A stretch of 64,000 bases of DNA from Hyunsoonleella aestuarii (lineage in GTDB: Bacteria > Bacteroidota > Bacteroidia > Flavobacteriales > Flavobacteriaceae). Of the stretch, positions 26,390 to 36,486 are shown one piece after another. Position numbers and translations under genes: made by a program. The notes beneath the pieces were generated by a model. The model was not told where the DNA came from and ran no database searches. It saw nothing but the letters and a program-made list of their open reading frames with translations. The stretch is taken from NCBI RefSeq assembly GCF_006148925.1, contig NZ_VAWB01000001.1, positions 1,950,001-2,014,000 on the forward strand, read 5' to 3'. Each line of letters begins with the position of its first letter. The first letter of the stretch is position 1.

Positions 26390-27534
26390 TGAAAATTCTT
26401 TTCATAATACACGATGCTTCAAGATCTGGTGCTCCTTTAGTGCTTCTGTATTTAATGCGGTGGCTGCATAAAAACAAAAAAGACATAAAAATGGATGTTC
26501 TTTTTGTTCGTGGTGGTGTATTAGAAAAAGAGTTCAAGGAGGTTTCTAACTCTACTTATAACTACAGTAAACAAGTTGGTACTATAGACAATGGAACAAT
26601 AAAACGCACAAATATTTTTTATAGAGTAATTAATAAAATAATAAGAAGGCAAAAAAGAGTAAGGGAAACCCAATTTTATAGTAAAATAGCTAGCAAGAAT
26701 TATGATCTAATATATGCAAACACTATTGTTTCTGTTCCTTATGGTACTGCTATTAAGGCATTAGCACCTAACGTTAAATTTTTATTACATGTACATGAGT
26801 TGCAAACTATTATTACAACATTACTTCCAGATTTTAAAAAACACATTCCTAATATAGATAAGTTTATAGCGGTTTCTAATCAAGTAGCAAATAATTTAAC
26901 ATATAAATGGAGAATAAATGAAGAGTTAATAGATGTGGTTTATGCGTGCGCAGAAGTGAATATAGAACCTCATAAAAAGGAGAGCGATGATTTTATTGTT
27001 GGCGCAAGTGGATTATCTTATTGGCGCAAGGGAAATGATGTATTTATACAAGTAGCTAGATATGTTACAAAACTTTATCCAGACCATAACATAAAATTCA
27101 AATGGGTTGGAAATGAATTTTTAGACAAGCCAATTATAGAATCTGATATAGAAAAGTTGGGGTTGCAGAATATTGTAGAGTTTACTGGCGAATTGTCTTC
27201 GCCTAATAAGGCTTATAATGATTTTGATGTGTTTTTAATGACTTCAAGAGAAGACCCATTTCCGTTAGTTTGTATAGAATTGGCAATGTTAAGCAAACCT
27301 ATAATTTGTTTTGAAAATGCTTCGGGAAGTGCAGAAGTTATAAAAAAAGGGGGTGGTTTTGTTGTTCCTTATTTAGATATTGAAAGTATGTCTGAAAAAA
27401 TTGTGTATTATTATAAAAATAGAGATAAATTAAAAGAGCATGGTGAAAATGCTAGCGCACTGTTTGCATCTTTTACACCAGAAAATATTTGCCCACAACT
27501 GGCGGATGTAATACATAAAACATTAAGCAAATAG
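26389..27534 (+). CDS. Glycosyltransferase family 4
   Basis: GT4 enzyme of 381 aa. It begins MKILFIIHDASRSGAPLVLL, has LLHVHEL near residue 136 (acceptor domain), VGASGLSYWRKGNDVF near 204 and SREDPFPLVCIELAMLSKPII near 284; the first acidic residue of the E-x7-E motif is Asp here, as in the DPFPLV subgroup. Followed after 6 nt by a methyltransferase. Specificity unknown. Confidence 0.9.
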   Translation: MKILFIIHDASRSGAPLVLLYLMRWLHKNKKDIKMDVLFVRGGVLEKEFKEVSNSTYNYSKQVGTIDNGTIKRTNIFYRVINKIIRRQKRVRETQFYSKIASKNYDLIYANTIVSVPYGTAIKALAPNVKFLLHVHELQTIITTLLPDFKKHIPNIDKFIAVSNQVANNLTYKWRINEELIDVVYACAEVNIEPHKKESDDFIVGASGLSYWRKGNDVFIQVARYVTKLYPDHNIKFKWVGNEFLDKPIIESDIEKLGLQNIVEFTGELSSPNKAYNDFDVFLMTSREDPFPLVCIELAMLSKPIICFENASGSAEVIKKGGGFVVPYLDIESMSEKIVYYYKNRDKLKEHGENASALFASFTPENICPQLADVIHKTLSK

Positions 27535-27540
27535 TTTAAG

Positions 27541-28317
27541 TTGATAAAGGCTATAAAAAATAATATAAAGAAGTTAATAGCTACATTGTATGAAAATAAA
27601 ATTGCCACGTTTTATTTTAAACATAAAGGCTATTGCCCTTGCTGCGAAAAAAGCGTTGAGTTTATTGCTAGGCATAATTGGTTGCGTGACCATTTTAAAT
27701 GTAGTACTTGTAGCAGCTTACCAAGAGAACGTGCTTTAATGCATGTAATAATAACTAAATATCCAAATTGGAAAGATTTACAAATTCATGAATCTTCTCC
27801 AGGTAACAGAGGCCATAGTGTTACTCTAAAAGCGCAGGCTAAAAATTATATAGCATCCCAATATTTTCCTAATGAACCTTTTGGTAGTAGTGTAAAAGGA
27901 TTTCGAAATGAAGATTTAGAAAATCAAACCTTTAAAAGCAATAGTTTTGATTTGGTGGTTACTTCAGATGTGATGGAACATATTTATGAGCCAGAAAAGG
28001 CTTTTAGAGAGATACATAGAACTTTAAAACCTGGCGGTGCTCATATTTTTTCAGTGCCTATAATTAATAAGCATAAGCCTACACAGCGTTGGGCAGCTAA
28101 AAATCCGGATGGGAGTCCTCATTTTTTATTTGAGCCAGAATGGCATGGAAATCCCGCAGATGCAAAAGGGTCTCCAGTAACATTTCACTGGGGTTATGAC
28201 ATAAAGAATTTTATTGAAAAGCATACTGGTGCGGTGTGTGAAATAATATATCTAGACGATTTATCAAAAGGCATAAGAGCAGAATACATAGAAATTGTTA
28301 TTGCGAAAAAAATATAA
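27541..28317 (+). CDS. SAM-dependent methyltransferase with N-terminal zinc ribbon
   Basis: Class I methyltransferase of 258 aa, TTG start. Residues about 30-65 hold a CPCC...CSTC pair of cysteine knuckles followed by LPRERAL. The Rossmann core has a weak motif I (HESSPGNRGHS), then FDLVVTSDVMEHIYEPEKAFREIHRTLKPGG, typical of Methyltransf_11. A related protein is at 48016-48786. This zinc-ribbon form is frequent in capsule loci; whether it methylates a sugar or a lipid-linked oligosaccharide is unknown. Overlap with the next open frame disappears when WbsX is started at 28322. Confidence 0.82.
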   Translation: MIKAIKNNIKKLIATLYENKIATFYFKHKGYCPCCEKSVEFIARHNWLRDHFKCSTCSSLPRERALMHVIITKYPNWKDLQIHESSPGNRGHSVTLKAQAKNYIASQYFPNEPFGSSVKGFRNEDLENQTFKSNSFDLVVTSDVMEHIYEPEKAFREIHRTLKPGGAHIFSVPIINKHKPTQRWAAKNPDGSPHFLFEPEWHGNPADAKGSPVTFHWGYDIKNFIEKHTGAVCEIIYLDDLSKGIRAEYIEIVIAKKI

Positions 28318-28321
28318 AACC

Positions 28322-29389
28322 ATGCCCAAATTAAGACCAATAGCTTTTGTTTTACCACAGTTTCATCCTATACCAGAAAACGATAAATGGTGGGGTAAAG
28401 GTTTTACGGAATGGACTAATGTTAAAAAAGCAAAACCACTATTTAAAGGGCATTACCAACCGCACGTGCCAACAGATTTGGGTTACTACGATTTAAGAGA
28501 ACCAGATGCTAGAATGGCTCAAGCCCATTTGGCACAAAAATATGGAATACATGGCTTTTGTTATTATCATTATTGGTTTAACGGTAAACGCCTGTTAAAC
28601 TATCCTGTTGATGAAATTTTAAGGCTACAAGAGCCTAATATGCCCTTTATGTTATGTTGGGCAAATGAAAACTGGACGAGACGTTGGGATGGTTTAGATA
28701 AGGAAATACTCATAGAGCAAAAGTATAGTGTCGAGGATGATAAAAACCATATGCGTTGGCTTTGCGAAAATGTCTTCAAAGATGAAAGATATATAAGAGT
28801 AGATAATAAACCCGTATTTGTAATTTACAGGCATCAATTATTTCCAAATATTAAAGAAACCGTAAGCGTTTGGAAAGATATTGCTATCAATGAGTATGGC
28901 TATGAAGGTTTATATTTGTGTATTACAGAAAGCTTTCATGATAATACACCACCACATAAGATAGATTTTGATGCAGCCATTGAATTTTCTCCGCATACTG
29001 TGATGATGGAGAAAAAGAAACCCTCTTTTTGGGATAAAATTTTTAATAAGAACCCTAATTTAGATATTAAAGACTATCAATTAGGGGTAGATCGTATAAT
29101 TTCTAGAGTTTTGCCAAACCATAAATTATTTAGGTGTGTTACGCCTGGTTGGGATAACTCTGCTAGAAAGGGCAACAATGGCATTATAGGGATTAATAAT
29201 AGTCCAAAGATTTATTATGAGTGGTTAAATTATATAGTTAAAATTTTTAAGCCCTATTCTAAAGATGAAAATTTTATCTTTATTAATGCTATGAATGAGT
29301 GGGCAGAAGGGAATCATTTAGAACCTTGCGTTAAATATGGTACCTACTATTTAGAAGCGACTAAAAAGGCTATAGAAAATAATGAATAG
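28322..29389 (+). CDS. WbsX-type / GH99-like glycan enzyme
   Basis: Protein of 355 aa in the Glyco_tran_WbsX family, related to glycoside hydrolase family 99. Signatures: AFVLPQFHPIPENDKWWGKGFTEW at the N-terminus, GFCYYHYWFNGKRLL near residue 80, CWANENWTRRWDG near 115 and NAMNEWAEGNHLEP near 325. WbsX proteins occur in O-antigen clusters of many bacteria and are named as glycosyltransferases, although the fold suggests hydrolase or transglycosylase chemistry. I start at the ATG at 28322 (MPKLRPIAF); the upstream ATG adds nine unlikely residues. Confidence 0.88.
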   Translation: MPKLRPIAFVLPQFHPIPENDKWWGKGFTEWTNVKKAKPLFKGHYQPHVPTDLGYYDLREPDARMAQAHLAQKYGIHGFCYYHYWFNGKRLLNYPVDEILRLQEPNMPFMLCWANENWTRRWDGLDKEILIEQKYSVEDDKNHMRWLCENVFKDERYIRVDNKPVFVIYRHQLFPNIKETVSVWKDIAINEYGYEGLYLCITESFHDNTPPHKIDFDAAIEFSPHTVMMEKKKPSFWDKIFNKNPNLDIKDYQLGVDRIISRVLPNHKLFRCVTPGWDNSARKGNNGIIGINNSPKIYYEWLNYIVKIFKPYSKDENFIFINAMNEWAEGNHLEPCVKYGTYYLEATKKAIENNE

Positions 29390-30248
29390 ATCATCTTTAG
29401 TTTCAATTTGCATACCAACTTATAATGGTGCCTCTTATATACAAGAGGCTATAAATAGTGCAATTGCTCAGACCTATACCAATCTGGAAATTATTGTAAG
29501 TGATGATGGGTCTACAGACTCTACTTTAGAACTGATAGAATCTTATCGCAAAAAAACCAAATTGCCTATCATTATATTGCATCACCAACCTTCAGAGATA
29601 AGTGCCAACTGGAACCATTGTATCAAACATGCCAAAGGAGAATATATTAAGTTTTTATTTCAAGATGATGTTTTAGAGCCAAGCTGCATAAAAAAAATGG
29701 TAGATGCTTTTGTTATTGATAAAAAAATTGGTTTGGTTTGTTGTAAAAGGCATATTATATCTGCAGAAGACAATAGTTTTACGAAAAACTGGATTGCTAA
29801 TTTCAAAAATTTACAGTGTAATCTTCCAATGAATGAAAATTATATTCATGTTATGGATGGAAAAGATATACTTAAAGCGCCTTATTTTAAGAGAAAACCT
29901 ATTAATATTATAGGCGAACCTGTAGCAGTTATGTTTAAAAAATCTGCTATTCCATTAGTTGGTTTTTTTGATGAGTCAATGTTTCAATTAGTAGATTATG
30001 AATATTGGCTGCGATTTCTAAAGCATTATAAAATAGGTTTTTTGCATGAACCATTAGCAAGTTTTAGATTGCATCTAAATCAAATGTCTTTTTTAAACAA
30101 TAAAAATAAGTTGAATGATCATGAACTTTACTATAGCATTCTTTACAAGCGCTATTTTTGGTTTTTGCATAATAATTTTAGATGGTTTTTACTTAAGAGG
30201 TATTTTTTTTTATTTAAAGTGTATCGAAAACTTAAGACATTAAAATAA
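29382..30248 (+). CDS. Glycosyltransferase family 2
   Basis: GT-A inverting glycosyltransferase, 288 aa. SICIPTYNGASYIQEAI at the N-terminus, SDDGSTDSTLELI (nucleotide-binding Asp), and KFLFQDDVLEP at about residues 87-97 as the metal-binding acidic motif. The C-terminal part has DYEYWLRFLKHYKIGFL (acceptor and catalytic region). Overlaps WbsX by 8 nt and the next GT2 by one. Specificity unknown. Confidence 0.9.
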   Translation: MNRSSLVSICIPTYNGASYIQEAINSAIAQTYTNLEIIVSDDGSTDSTLELIESYRKKTKLPIIILHHQPSEISANWNHCIKHAKGEYIKFLFQDDVLEPSCIKKMVDAFVIDKKIGLVCCKRHIISAEDNSFTKNWIANFKNLQCNLPMNENYIHVMDGKDILKAPYFKRKPINIIGEPVAVMFKKSAIPLVGFFDESMFQLVDYEYWLRFLKHYKIGFLHEPLASFRLHLNQMSFLNNKNKLNDHELYYSILYKRYFWFLHNNFRWFLLKRYFFLFKVYRKLKTLK

Positions 30249-31186
30249 TGAATACACCTAAAGTCTTTGTGGTTATTGCAAGTTATAATGGTGTTTCTTG
30301 GATTAAAGACTGTTTAGATAGTCTTAACCTAAGTGAAGTGCCAGTTTTTACAATCGTAGTTGATAATAATAGTTCAGATACTACAGTAGATGTTATTGAA
30401 ACTAATTTTCCAAATGTTACAATATTAAAGCAAAATGAGAATTTAGGTTTTGGAAAAGCAAATAATTTGGGCATATCACATGCTTTAAAATTAGGAGCAG
30501 ATTATGTTTTATTGCTTAATCAAGATGCTAAAATACGTCCAAGCACTATCAAAAGTTTAATTAATGCGGGTAAAAATTATCAAGAATACGGTGTTTTGAG
30601 TCCCATTCACTTAAATTGGGATGGCAATAATTTAGAACATTATTTTTCGAAATTTGCATTGAATAACCCAAATTTTTATTCTGATTTTGTTCTAGAAAAA
30701 AAATTGAAAAGTGTCTACGAAGCCCCATTTGTTAATGCGGCTTGTTGGTTGTTAAAAAGGAATATTCTAGAAGTTGTAGGTGGTTTTGACCCTGTTTTTT
30801 TTCATTATGGTGAAGACAATAATTATTGTCAGCGCGTCCAATACCACGGTTTTAAAATTGGAATTGTTCCTAATTGTTTTATTGAGCACGATAGTGTAGT
30901 GAGGTACACAAAACCTGAAGAGTTGTTTACTAGGAATTATTATAGAGATGCGTTAAATAAACTCAAAATAAATTTATGCGATATCAATAAAGTGATTAAT
31001 AAAAGTGATTATAATGGTGTTAGAAAGCATATTTTTAGACTTATTCTTATTAATTTATTTAAGTTTAACTTTAAAAATGTCATAGGTTATTTTAAAAAGT
31101 ATGTTTATTTTAATAAAGCGATCGCGTCTATTGAACATAGCAGAAATACAACCATCACAAAACATCCACATTATTTAGACAGTTAA
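30248..31186 (+). CDS. Glycosyltransferase family 2, rhamnosyltransferase-like
   Basis: GT2 of 312 aa with VVIASYNGVSWIKDCL, VDNNSSDTTVDVI, QNENLGFGKANNLGIS and LLLNQDAKIRP (metal site), and FFHYGEDNNYCQRVQYHGFKIG near residue 190. These are features of the WbbL/RfbF-like branch (PF00535 with the ENxGFGxGNN motif). It is a clear paralogue of the gene at 44663-45580, sharing these motifs and length. Acceptor and donor unknown; rhamnose is only a family-level suggestion. Confidence 0.9.
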   Translation: MNTPKVFVVIASYNGVSWIKDCLDSLNLSEVPVFTIVVDNNSSDTTVDVIETNFPNVTILKQNENLGFGKANNLGISHALKLGADYVLLLNQDAKIRPSTIKSLINAGKNYQEYGVLSPIHLNWDGNNLEHYFSKFALNNPNFYSDFVLEKKLKSVYEAPFVNAACWLLKRNILEVVGGFDPVFFHYGEDNNYCQRVQYHGFKIGIVPNCFIEHDSVVRYTKPEELFTRNYYRDALNKLKINLCDINKVINKSDYNGVRKHIFRLILINLFKFNFKNVIGYFKKYVYFNKAIASIEHSRNTTITKHPHYLDS

Positions 31187-31188
31187 TT

Positions 31189-32028
31189 ATGTATGTAAGT
31201 ATTATTATACCTACCCGAAATAGATATTTTTATATCATTGCTTTAATAAATGATCTAAAAGATCAAAATTTCAAGGACTTTGAAATTATTGTTGTAGATC
31301 AATCTGATGAGCCTAAGCCAATTTTAGACTGCAATCATATAATTACAAAATCCAAAGGTCCATGTGTTTCTAGAAATATTGCCTCCAAAGTTGCTAAAGG
31401 TAATATCTTGGTTTTTCTGGATGATGATGCTCGGGTTGGTAATGATTTTATTAAGGAAATTACCAAGCCGATTTTGAAAGGTGACTATTTAGCTGTAGCT
31501 GGAGCTGTTTGTGATTTAGAAGGAAATTATTTAAGAAAAGACAGCGATTTTTTAAAGTCTCCTAGCGAAAATTTTATAAAAGTGTTGACCAATAATCCAG
31601 ATTCTAAAACTTCAAGAGATTGCATCTCTTTTCCGGGCTGTTGTGCTGCAATAGAAAAGAACCTCTTTTTTGAAATAGGCTCTTTTGATGAAAGTTTAGA
31701 TCCAACTGGAGCTGGAGAAGATAGAGATCTTGCTTTAAGACTCTATTTAAGAGGAGTTGCAATTAGGTATAATAGTAAGGCAAAATTATTACATGCTGTT
31801 GCTCCAGTGGGAGGTAGTAGGGATGTTGGTAGTAGAACATTAATGTTAGATGTTCATACTTATAAAATGAGTAAAAAATATTTTTCAGAAGCATTAACTT
31901 TAGCATTAAAGAAAACGATATTACGAAAGTATTACAAAAATTTTTTTAATTCGATATTACAATTAAGGCTAGTAAGAACAAAATTTCATTTTTTGTTAGT
32001 GGTTAAACGGTTATTGAATCAATCTTAA
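31189..32028 (+). CDS. Glycosyltransferase family 2
   Basis: GT2 of 279 aa. SIIIPTRNRYFYIIAL, IVVDQSDEP, LVFLDDDARVGNDF (DDD metal site near residue 83) and GAGEDRDLALRLYLRG near 175. The opening and the VDQSDEP loop resemble the gene at 57025, so the two belong to one branch. Packed 2 nt behind the previous gene and 2 nt before asnB. Confidence 0.9.
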   Translation: MYVSIIIPTRNRYFYIIALINDLKDQNFKDFEIIVVDQSDEPKPILDCNHIITKSKGPCVSRNIASKVAKGNILVFLDDDARVGNDFIKEITKPILKGDYLAVAGAVCDLEGNYLRKDSDFLKSPSENFIKVLTNNPDSKTSRDCISFPGCCAAIEKNLFFEIGSFDESLDPTGAGEDRDLALRLYLRGVAIRYNSKAKLLHAVAPVGGSRDVGSRTLMLDVHTYKMSKKYFSEALTLALKKTILRKYYKNFFNSILQLRLVRTKFHFLLVVKRLLNQS

Positions 32029-32030
32029 TT

Positions 32031-33887
32031 ATGTGCGGATTTTTAGGTGAATTTTCTTTTAATAATAGCGACTTAACAAATAGCGTGCTGTTCGATTCTT
32101 TATTAGAATTATCTAAGCTTAGGGGGCCAGATAGTACAGAAGTTATAAGAGAAGATGATTTTCAATTGGGTTTTAATCGGTTAGCAATTTTAGATATTTC
32201 AGAAAATGGCAATCAGCCCAAACAGTCGGTTTCAAAACGATATACCGTGGTGTTTAATGGAGAGATTTATAATTATAAAGCACTTCAAAAAAGATACCAA
32301 TTAAAAAATTTGCAATCCACATCTGATACTGAGATATTAATTCATTTATTGGATAAATTTGGCATTGATAAAACCATAAGTATGCTTAATGGAATGTTTG
32401 CCATTGCCATTGTAGACAATAGTAATAAAACGGTTTCTCTAGCACGTGACTTTGCGGGAATTAAGCCATTATTTTACGGCATATCAAAAAAAGGCATTGT
32501 ATTCGCCTCTCAATTCAATCAAATATTTAAACACCCTTGGCAAAAGGGTGTTTTAAAATTAAGACCTGAAATCATGAAAGAATATTTTGGGTTTGGTTTT
32601 ATGCATGCTCCAAATACCATTTATGAAAATATTTTTCAAGTAAAACCAGGAGAGTTACTAGAGTTTTCAAATGAAGGGCAATTAATTAAAAAATCACAAA
32701 TAACTTTTTCTAAATATGTTTCTAAAAGAAATAAAAAAGGACTGAAGATGACTTACAATGCCGTTTTAAAGAAAGCGGTTTATAAGCAATTAGCAAGTGA
32801 TGTACCTTTGGCTTCTTTTTTAAGTGGCGGTGTTGATAGCCCTTTAATTACGGCGGTTGCCAAGGTGTCAAAAAAAGATATTGAAGCCTTTACTTTTGGT
32901 ATTGACCATGTTAAATTTGACGAAAGTAAGAAGGCCGTTGGTTATGCAAAGCACTTACAGATAGCCCATACTTTGGAAAAAGTTGATGAATCTGAGATTG
33001 TTTCTCATGTTGAAGAACATTTTAAATACTTTTCAGAACCTTTTGGTGATTATTCAAGTGTACCAACCTATGTAATTACAAAAAAGGCACGAAAATCTCA
33101 TACAGTCATGCTTTCAGGAGATGGAGGTGATGAGTTGTTTTTTGGATATCCTAGAATGTTAGATGTCTTAAATAAAAGGCAGTGGTTTTTGGTTCCATTT
33201 TTTATTAGAAAACCCTTGATTGCAATTCTAAACAAACTAAATATAATTAACACTTGGGCACCTTATTCTTACAGAACTTTGGGAGAATGGATTAAATCAA
33301 AACAACAGTACATATTACCAAATATATTGAATTCTTTTTTTGAAAAAGATGTTTTTTCAAAAGAGGTAAATGATTTATTTAAAATATCTAATATTAATAG
33401 CAAGAAGAAACTTTTGCACTGGTTGAGGTGGAATGAATTTTATGGACATATGCAAAGGGTCCTTATAAAAGTAGATCGCGCCAGTATGGGGAATAGTTTA
33501 GAAGTTAGAGTCCCTTTTTTAGATAAAGATAGTATTAAATATGCATGGGATAATATACCTTTACAATTAAATGATCATAATGACCTTAAAAAAGTATTAA
33601 AAGATAATTTAGCCATGTATTACCCAAAAAAAATAGTTCAAGCACAAAAGAAAGGATTTAGTGTACCTATTGAAGAATGGTTAAGAAATGATTTAAAAGA
33701 AAATGTACAAGAGTATATTTCTCAAAAACCTTTTTACGGGGAAGACCATATCAATATTGTTAAAGTTAAAAGGTTTGTAAGTGATTTTTTTGACAGAAAA
33801 CACAATAACGGTTGGGGGGTGTGGCATATTTATGCTTGGCAAAAATGGGCATATAACCATGTTCTAAAAAATACCAGCAATGATTAA
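32031..33887 (+). CDS. asnB: Asparagine synthase (glutamine-hydrolysing) family
   Basis: Class II glutamine amidotransferase fused to an ATP-pyrophosphatase synthetase, 618 aa. Catalytic Cys2 in MCGFLGEF, FNGEIYNYK near residue 72 and GMFAIAI near 122 complete the glutaminase. SFLSGGVDSPL near residue 263 is the PP-loop and SGDGGDELFFGYPR near 361 the synthetase loop. Inside polysaccharide clusters such proteins are thought to amidate uronic acids rather than make free asparagine; the uronate-forming dehydrogenase at 16295 fits that idea. A decayed sulfotransferase begins inside its last codons. Confidence 0.92.
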   Translation: MCGFLGEFSFNNSDLTNSVLFDSLLELSKLRGPDSTEVIREDDFQLGFNRLAILDISENGNQPKQSVSKRYTVVFNGEIYNYKALQKRYQLKNLQSTSDTEILIHLLDKFGIDKTISMLNGMFAIAIVDNSNKTVSLARDFAGIKPLFYGISKKGIVFASQFNQIFKHPWQKGVLKLRPEIMKEYFGFGFMHAPNTIYENIFQVKPGELLEFSNEGQLIKKSQITFSKYVSKRNKKGLKMTYNAVLKKAVYKQLASDVPLASFLSGGVDSPLITAVAKVSKKDIEAFTFGIDHVKFDESKKAVGYAKHLQIAHTLEKVDESEIVSHVEEHFKYFSEPFGDYSSVPTYVITKKARKSHTVMLSGDGGDELFFGYPRMLDVLNKRQWFLVPFFIRKPLIAILNKLNIINTWAPYSYRTLGEWIKSKQQYILPNILNSFFEKDVFSKEVNDLFKISNINSKKKLLHWLRWNEFYGHMQRVLIKVDRASMGNSLEVRVPFLDKDSIKYAWDNIPLQLNDHNDLKKVLKDNLAMYYPKKIVQAQKKGFSVPIEEWLRNDLKENVQEYISQKPFYGEDHINIVKVKRFVSDFFDRKHNNGWGVWHIYAWQKWAYNHVLKNTSND

Positions 33888-34601
33888 AAAGCATATCCCT
33901 AATTTTTTGAAAAAGAGATTGAATATCTTGAAAGCTTAGCAAAAGTGGAAAGGTTCCAATAGAATTTTCTGTATATCTATGCAACGATGTGGAACAACCG
34001 CTGGTATTGCTTTTTTTAAACATTTTGGGTACACTGTGGTAAGATCTAGTCATTCCAGAAAAAACTATTGGACTACATTTTGGTATAACGGTGATTTTGA
34101 ATTTATTTTTTAATCTCATGATTTTAAATCCTTTCAAATTTTTGAAAATGACCCTTGGCGGCTTCCGGAATTTTATAAAATATTATTTCATAAATTCCTA
34201 AACTCAAAATTTATACTTTTTACAAGAGATAGTGAGTCTTGGTTTAAGTTCATGCTTTAACACTCTAATGGTCAAACTTTAGGTAACACAAAATTGCATT
34301 GTAAATATATAGAAGAGAAAAAGAGTTTTATCAAAAATTTGAACTAGGTAAGAGCATTACCTATATTGTAGATAAAAAAGACAATCTTTTAGCTTTGTTT
34401 GAGCATAAGGATCACTATATAGACATATTTGAGTCAAGAAATAAAGAAATTATTAATTTTTTTGATGACCATGATTCTAACCGATTGATTCATTGTGCCT
34501 TAAGTGATGATGATAAGTGGGAGACATTAGGGGAGTTTTTTAATATAATTGTACCCAAGGACTTTAATGTACATTCAAACAAATCGTTGCAAAAAGATTA
34601 A
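33880..34601 (+). pseudogene. Decayed sulfotransferase gene
   Basis: A conceptual translation starting at the ATG that overlaps the asnB stop gives a recognisable sulfotransferase: FCISMQRCGTTAGIAFFKHFGY (5'-phosphosulfate loop, Ser replaced by Ala), then YNGDFEFIF, FKSFQIFENDPW, KFILFTRDSESWFKFML (3'-phosphate region), HSNGQTLGNTKLHCK, and after a frameshift EFYQKFE...ESRNKEIINFFDD and WETLGEFFNIIVPKDF near the end. In-frame stops occur at 33937, 34111, 34258 and 34345, and the frame changes at about 34312-34322. With this many lesions it is a true pseudogene, not a sequencing slip. Family resemblance is from recall of flavobacterial homologues. Confidence 0.85.
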
Positions 34602-34689
34602 TCTTTTGCTCTATTTCTCAGTTTATCACTTAGCAGCTTAACTGTTTTATTGATATGCCTTAATTTTATTTTTTTAGATGAGATAAATT

Positions 34690-36420
34690 TTATCGGCTAT
34701 GAAAGTTCAAATCTGTCTGCCAAATCACAAAATTTTTATCGTCGTCAATTTTATAATAATCGTGTTTTATTAAAAACTCATTTAACTTTTCTTGACCTTT
34801 ACTTTTCATAATATTTTGTTTAGTATCAACAATCAATGGGTATTTCTCTTTTTTCAAAATGCTCTTTTCAAGTACGGTAATCAGGTTATCAGCTTGAATA
34901 GCATTATCTGTGAGCCAAAATTTTTCTATTGGAGGAATTTGTTCGGTTAAATAGTAAAACATGGGCTGATGTCCATATATAAATAAAGTATTCGATTCTT
35001 TTAAGTTTCTTTCAATTGATTTAGTTAATCTGTTAATGTGAACAGCATTTTTTTGAGAGGTATAAACACCTCTCATTTTCTTATGTTTGATTGGATAAGT
35101 ACACCTTATCCTTGCAAATAACCCAGCATCTACATGATAAATAAAACCAACTCTTGACCATATACTAAAGAATAGAATAAAAAGAATACCTGTTAAATAA
35201 ACTGGTTTAGTAATGATTTTTATTTTTTTGAAATTGAACTCTCGATACTCGTAAAGAATAATTAATGATAAAGGAATTAGTACAACCAAACCATAAGATA
35301 ACTTCAAAAAAATTCCGGTATTGGTACCTGAAACCTGAGTTATACCAGTAATACTAAAAATTAAAACAGCAGTACTAAATCTGTCTTTTTTGATTATTGA
35401 TAATAATAGTGGAAATGTACAAAATGCAGGGGCAAAATACTTTAGTTCATATGCACTGGAATTTCCGATAGAAAATCCTCCATAAATTAAAAAAGCTAAA
35501 ACAAATAATAAAGACAATGGAACTAAAAAATAGAATTTATTGTTGTGTTTTTTAGCATACTCAAATAACCTCGAAATCGGAAATATTATTAATGTTACAA
35601 TAATGATATGCGGGCTAAATTCTAGGAAATCCTTAATATAACCTTTTAATAGCCTGTTTATGGAATAACTCGGATTTGTATCTGATCCAATCAGTTCAAA
35701 ATATCCAATATATACATGCCATATACCATTTAGTTTTAATATCATATAAAAAGCTCCAAATAAAAAAATGAAACCCGAATAGAAAACTATACATTGAATA
35801 AAAAATTCTCGAATTAAAAAGGAAAAACTCTTATTTTGCCTCGCATGAATGAATTGATATATAAGTATAATTGGGAATAAGGCTAAAAAAATTATGTTGG
35901 GAAATCTTGAAGTAAACGCTAAAAAAAGTAACATCCCCGATATAAACAAATAGATATATTTATATAACTGAAAATATTTTAATATGCAAAAACTCATTAC
36001 CAATAAAAAGAAGAATGAAGATATATCGTAAGAGAAAGCCAAAGTTGTGTGTCTTATACTAAATGCAACACCACAGAAGATTCCTAACAGTAAAATAGAT
36101 TTGTTATTAGTATAATTATTTAATGATTTATATGTAACGAGTGTTATTGCCATTACAAATACGGCTTCAAGGATCATTAGGCCTAAAATTCCAGCATTTG
36201 GAAATATTTTAATCCATATTGCTCCAATTAAATTGGTTAAGAAAGATAAACTATCCGAAGGAAGACCATCTACTTTGTAAGTCAATAAATTGTTGAAAAA
36301 TGATTGGTAATGAATTGCATGAAACCCAGTATCTGTTAAATCACCACCTTGCCAAATAAACAAAAAAGGATAAACTAATATAAATAGAAACAATAAAATT
36401 AATTTTCTTTTAATTTTCAT
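34690..36420 (-). CDS. GT-C-type multi-pass membrane protein (ArnT/PMT-like)
   Basis: A 576-aa membrane protein with about 11 predicted helices in the first 430 residues and a soluble C-terminal domain of about 140 residues. The first outside loop (after TM1, residues about 24-35) contains GGDLTDTGFH, with acidic residues where GT-C enzymes such as ArnT and PMT carry their catalytic Asp. It is the last gene of a minus-strand set whose other members match lipid-linked sugar activation, so transfer of the sugar from a polyprenyl phosphate to a periplasmic acceptor is the best guess. Sequence identity to named ArnT proteins is not evident; the GT-C call rests on topology and context. Confidence 0.65.
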   Translation of the reverse strand: MKIKRKLILLFLFILVYPFLFIWQGGDLTDTGFHAIHYQSFFNNLLTYKVDGLPSDSLSFLTNLIGAIWIKIFPNAGILGLMILEAVFVMAITLVTYKSLNNYTNNKSILLLGIFCGVAFSIRHTTLAFSYDISSFFFLLVMSFCILKYFQLYKYIYLFISGMLLFLAFTSRFPNIIFLALFPIILIYQFIHARQNKSFSFLIREFFIQCIVFYSGFIFLFGAFYMILKLNGIWHVYIGYFELIGSDTNPSYSINRLLKGYIKDFLEFSPHIIIVTLIIFPISRLFEYAKKHNNKFYFLVPLSLLFVLAFLIYGGFSIGNSSAYELKYFAPAFCTFPLLLSIIKKDRFSTAVLIFSITGITQVSGTNTGIFLKLSYGLVVLIPLSLIILYEYREFNFKKIKIITKPVYLTGILFILFFSIWSRVGFIYHVDAGLFARIRCTYPIKHKKMRGVYTSQKNAVHINRLTKSIERNLKESNTLFIYGHQPMFYYLTEQIPPIEKFWLTDNAIQADNLITVLEKSILKKEKYPLIVDTKQNIMKSKGQEKLNEFLIKHDYYKIDDDKNFVIWQTDLNFHSR

Positions 36421-36486
36421 AAATTAATTATCATTTAAAATGACATACATTAATAAACAGTCTATAATATTTCTAAAAAATATTTT

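Noticed and set aside
33766-34137. 123-aa minus-strand frame near the end of asnB
   Set aside because: Antisense to asnB and to the sulfotransferase pseudogene, whose plus-strand translation is clearly homologous to a known family.
34395-34601. 68-aa plus-strand frame as an independent small gene
   Set aside because: It is the shifted 3' part of the sulfotransferase pseudogene.
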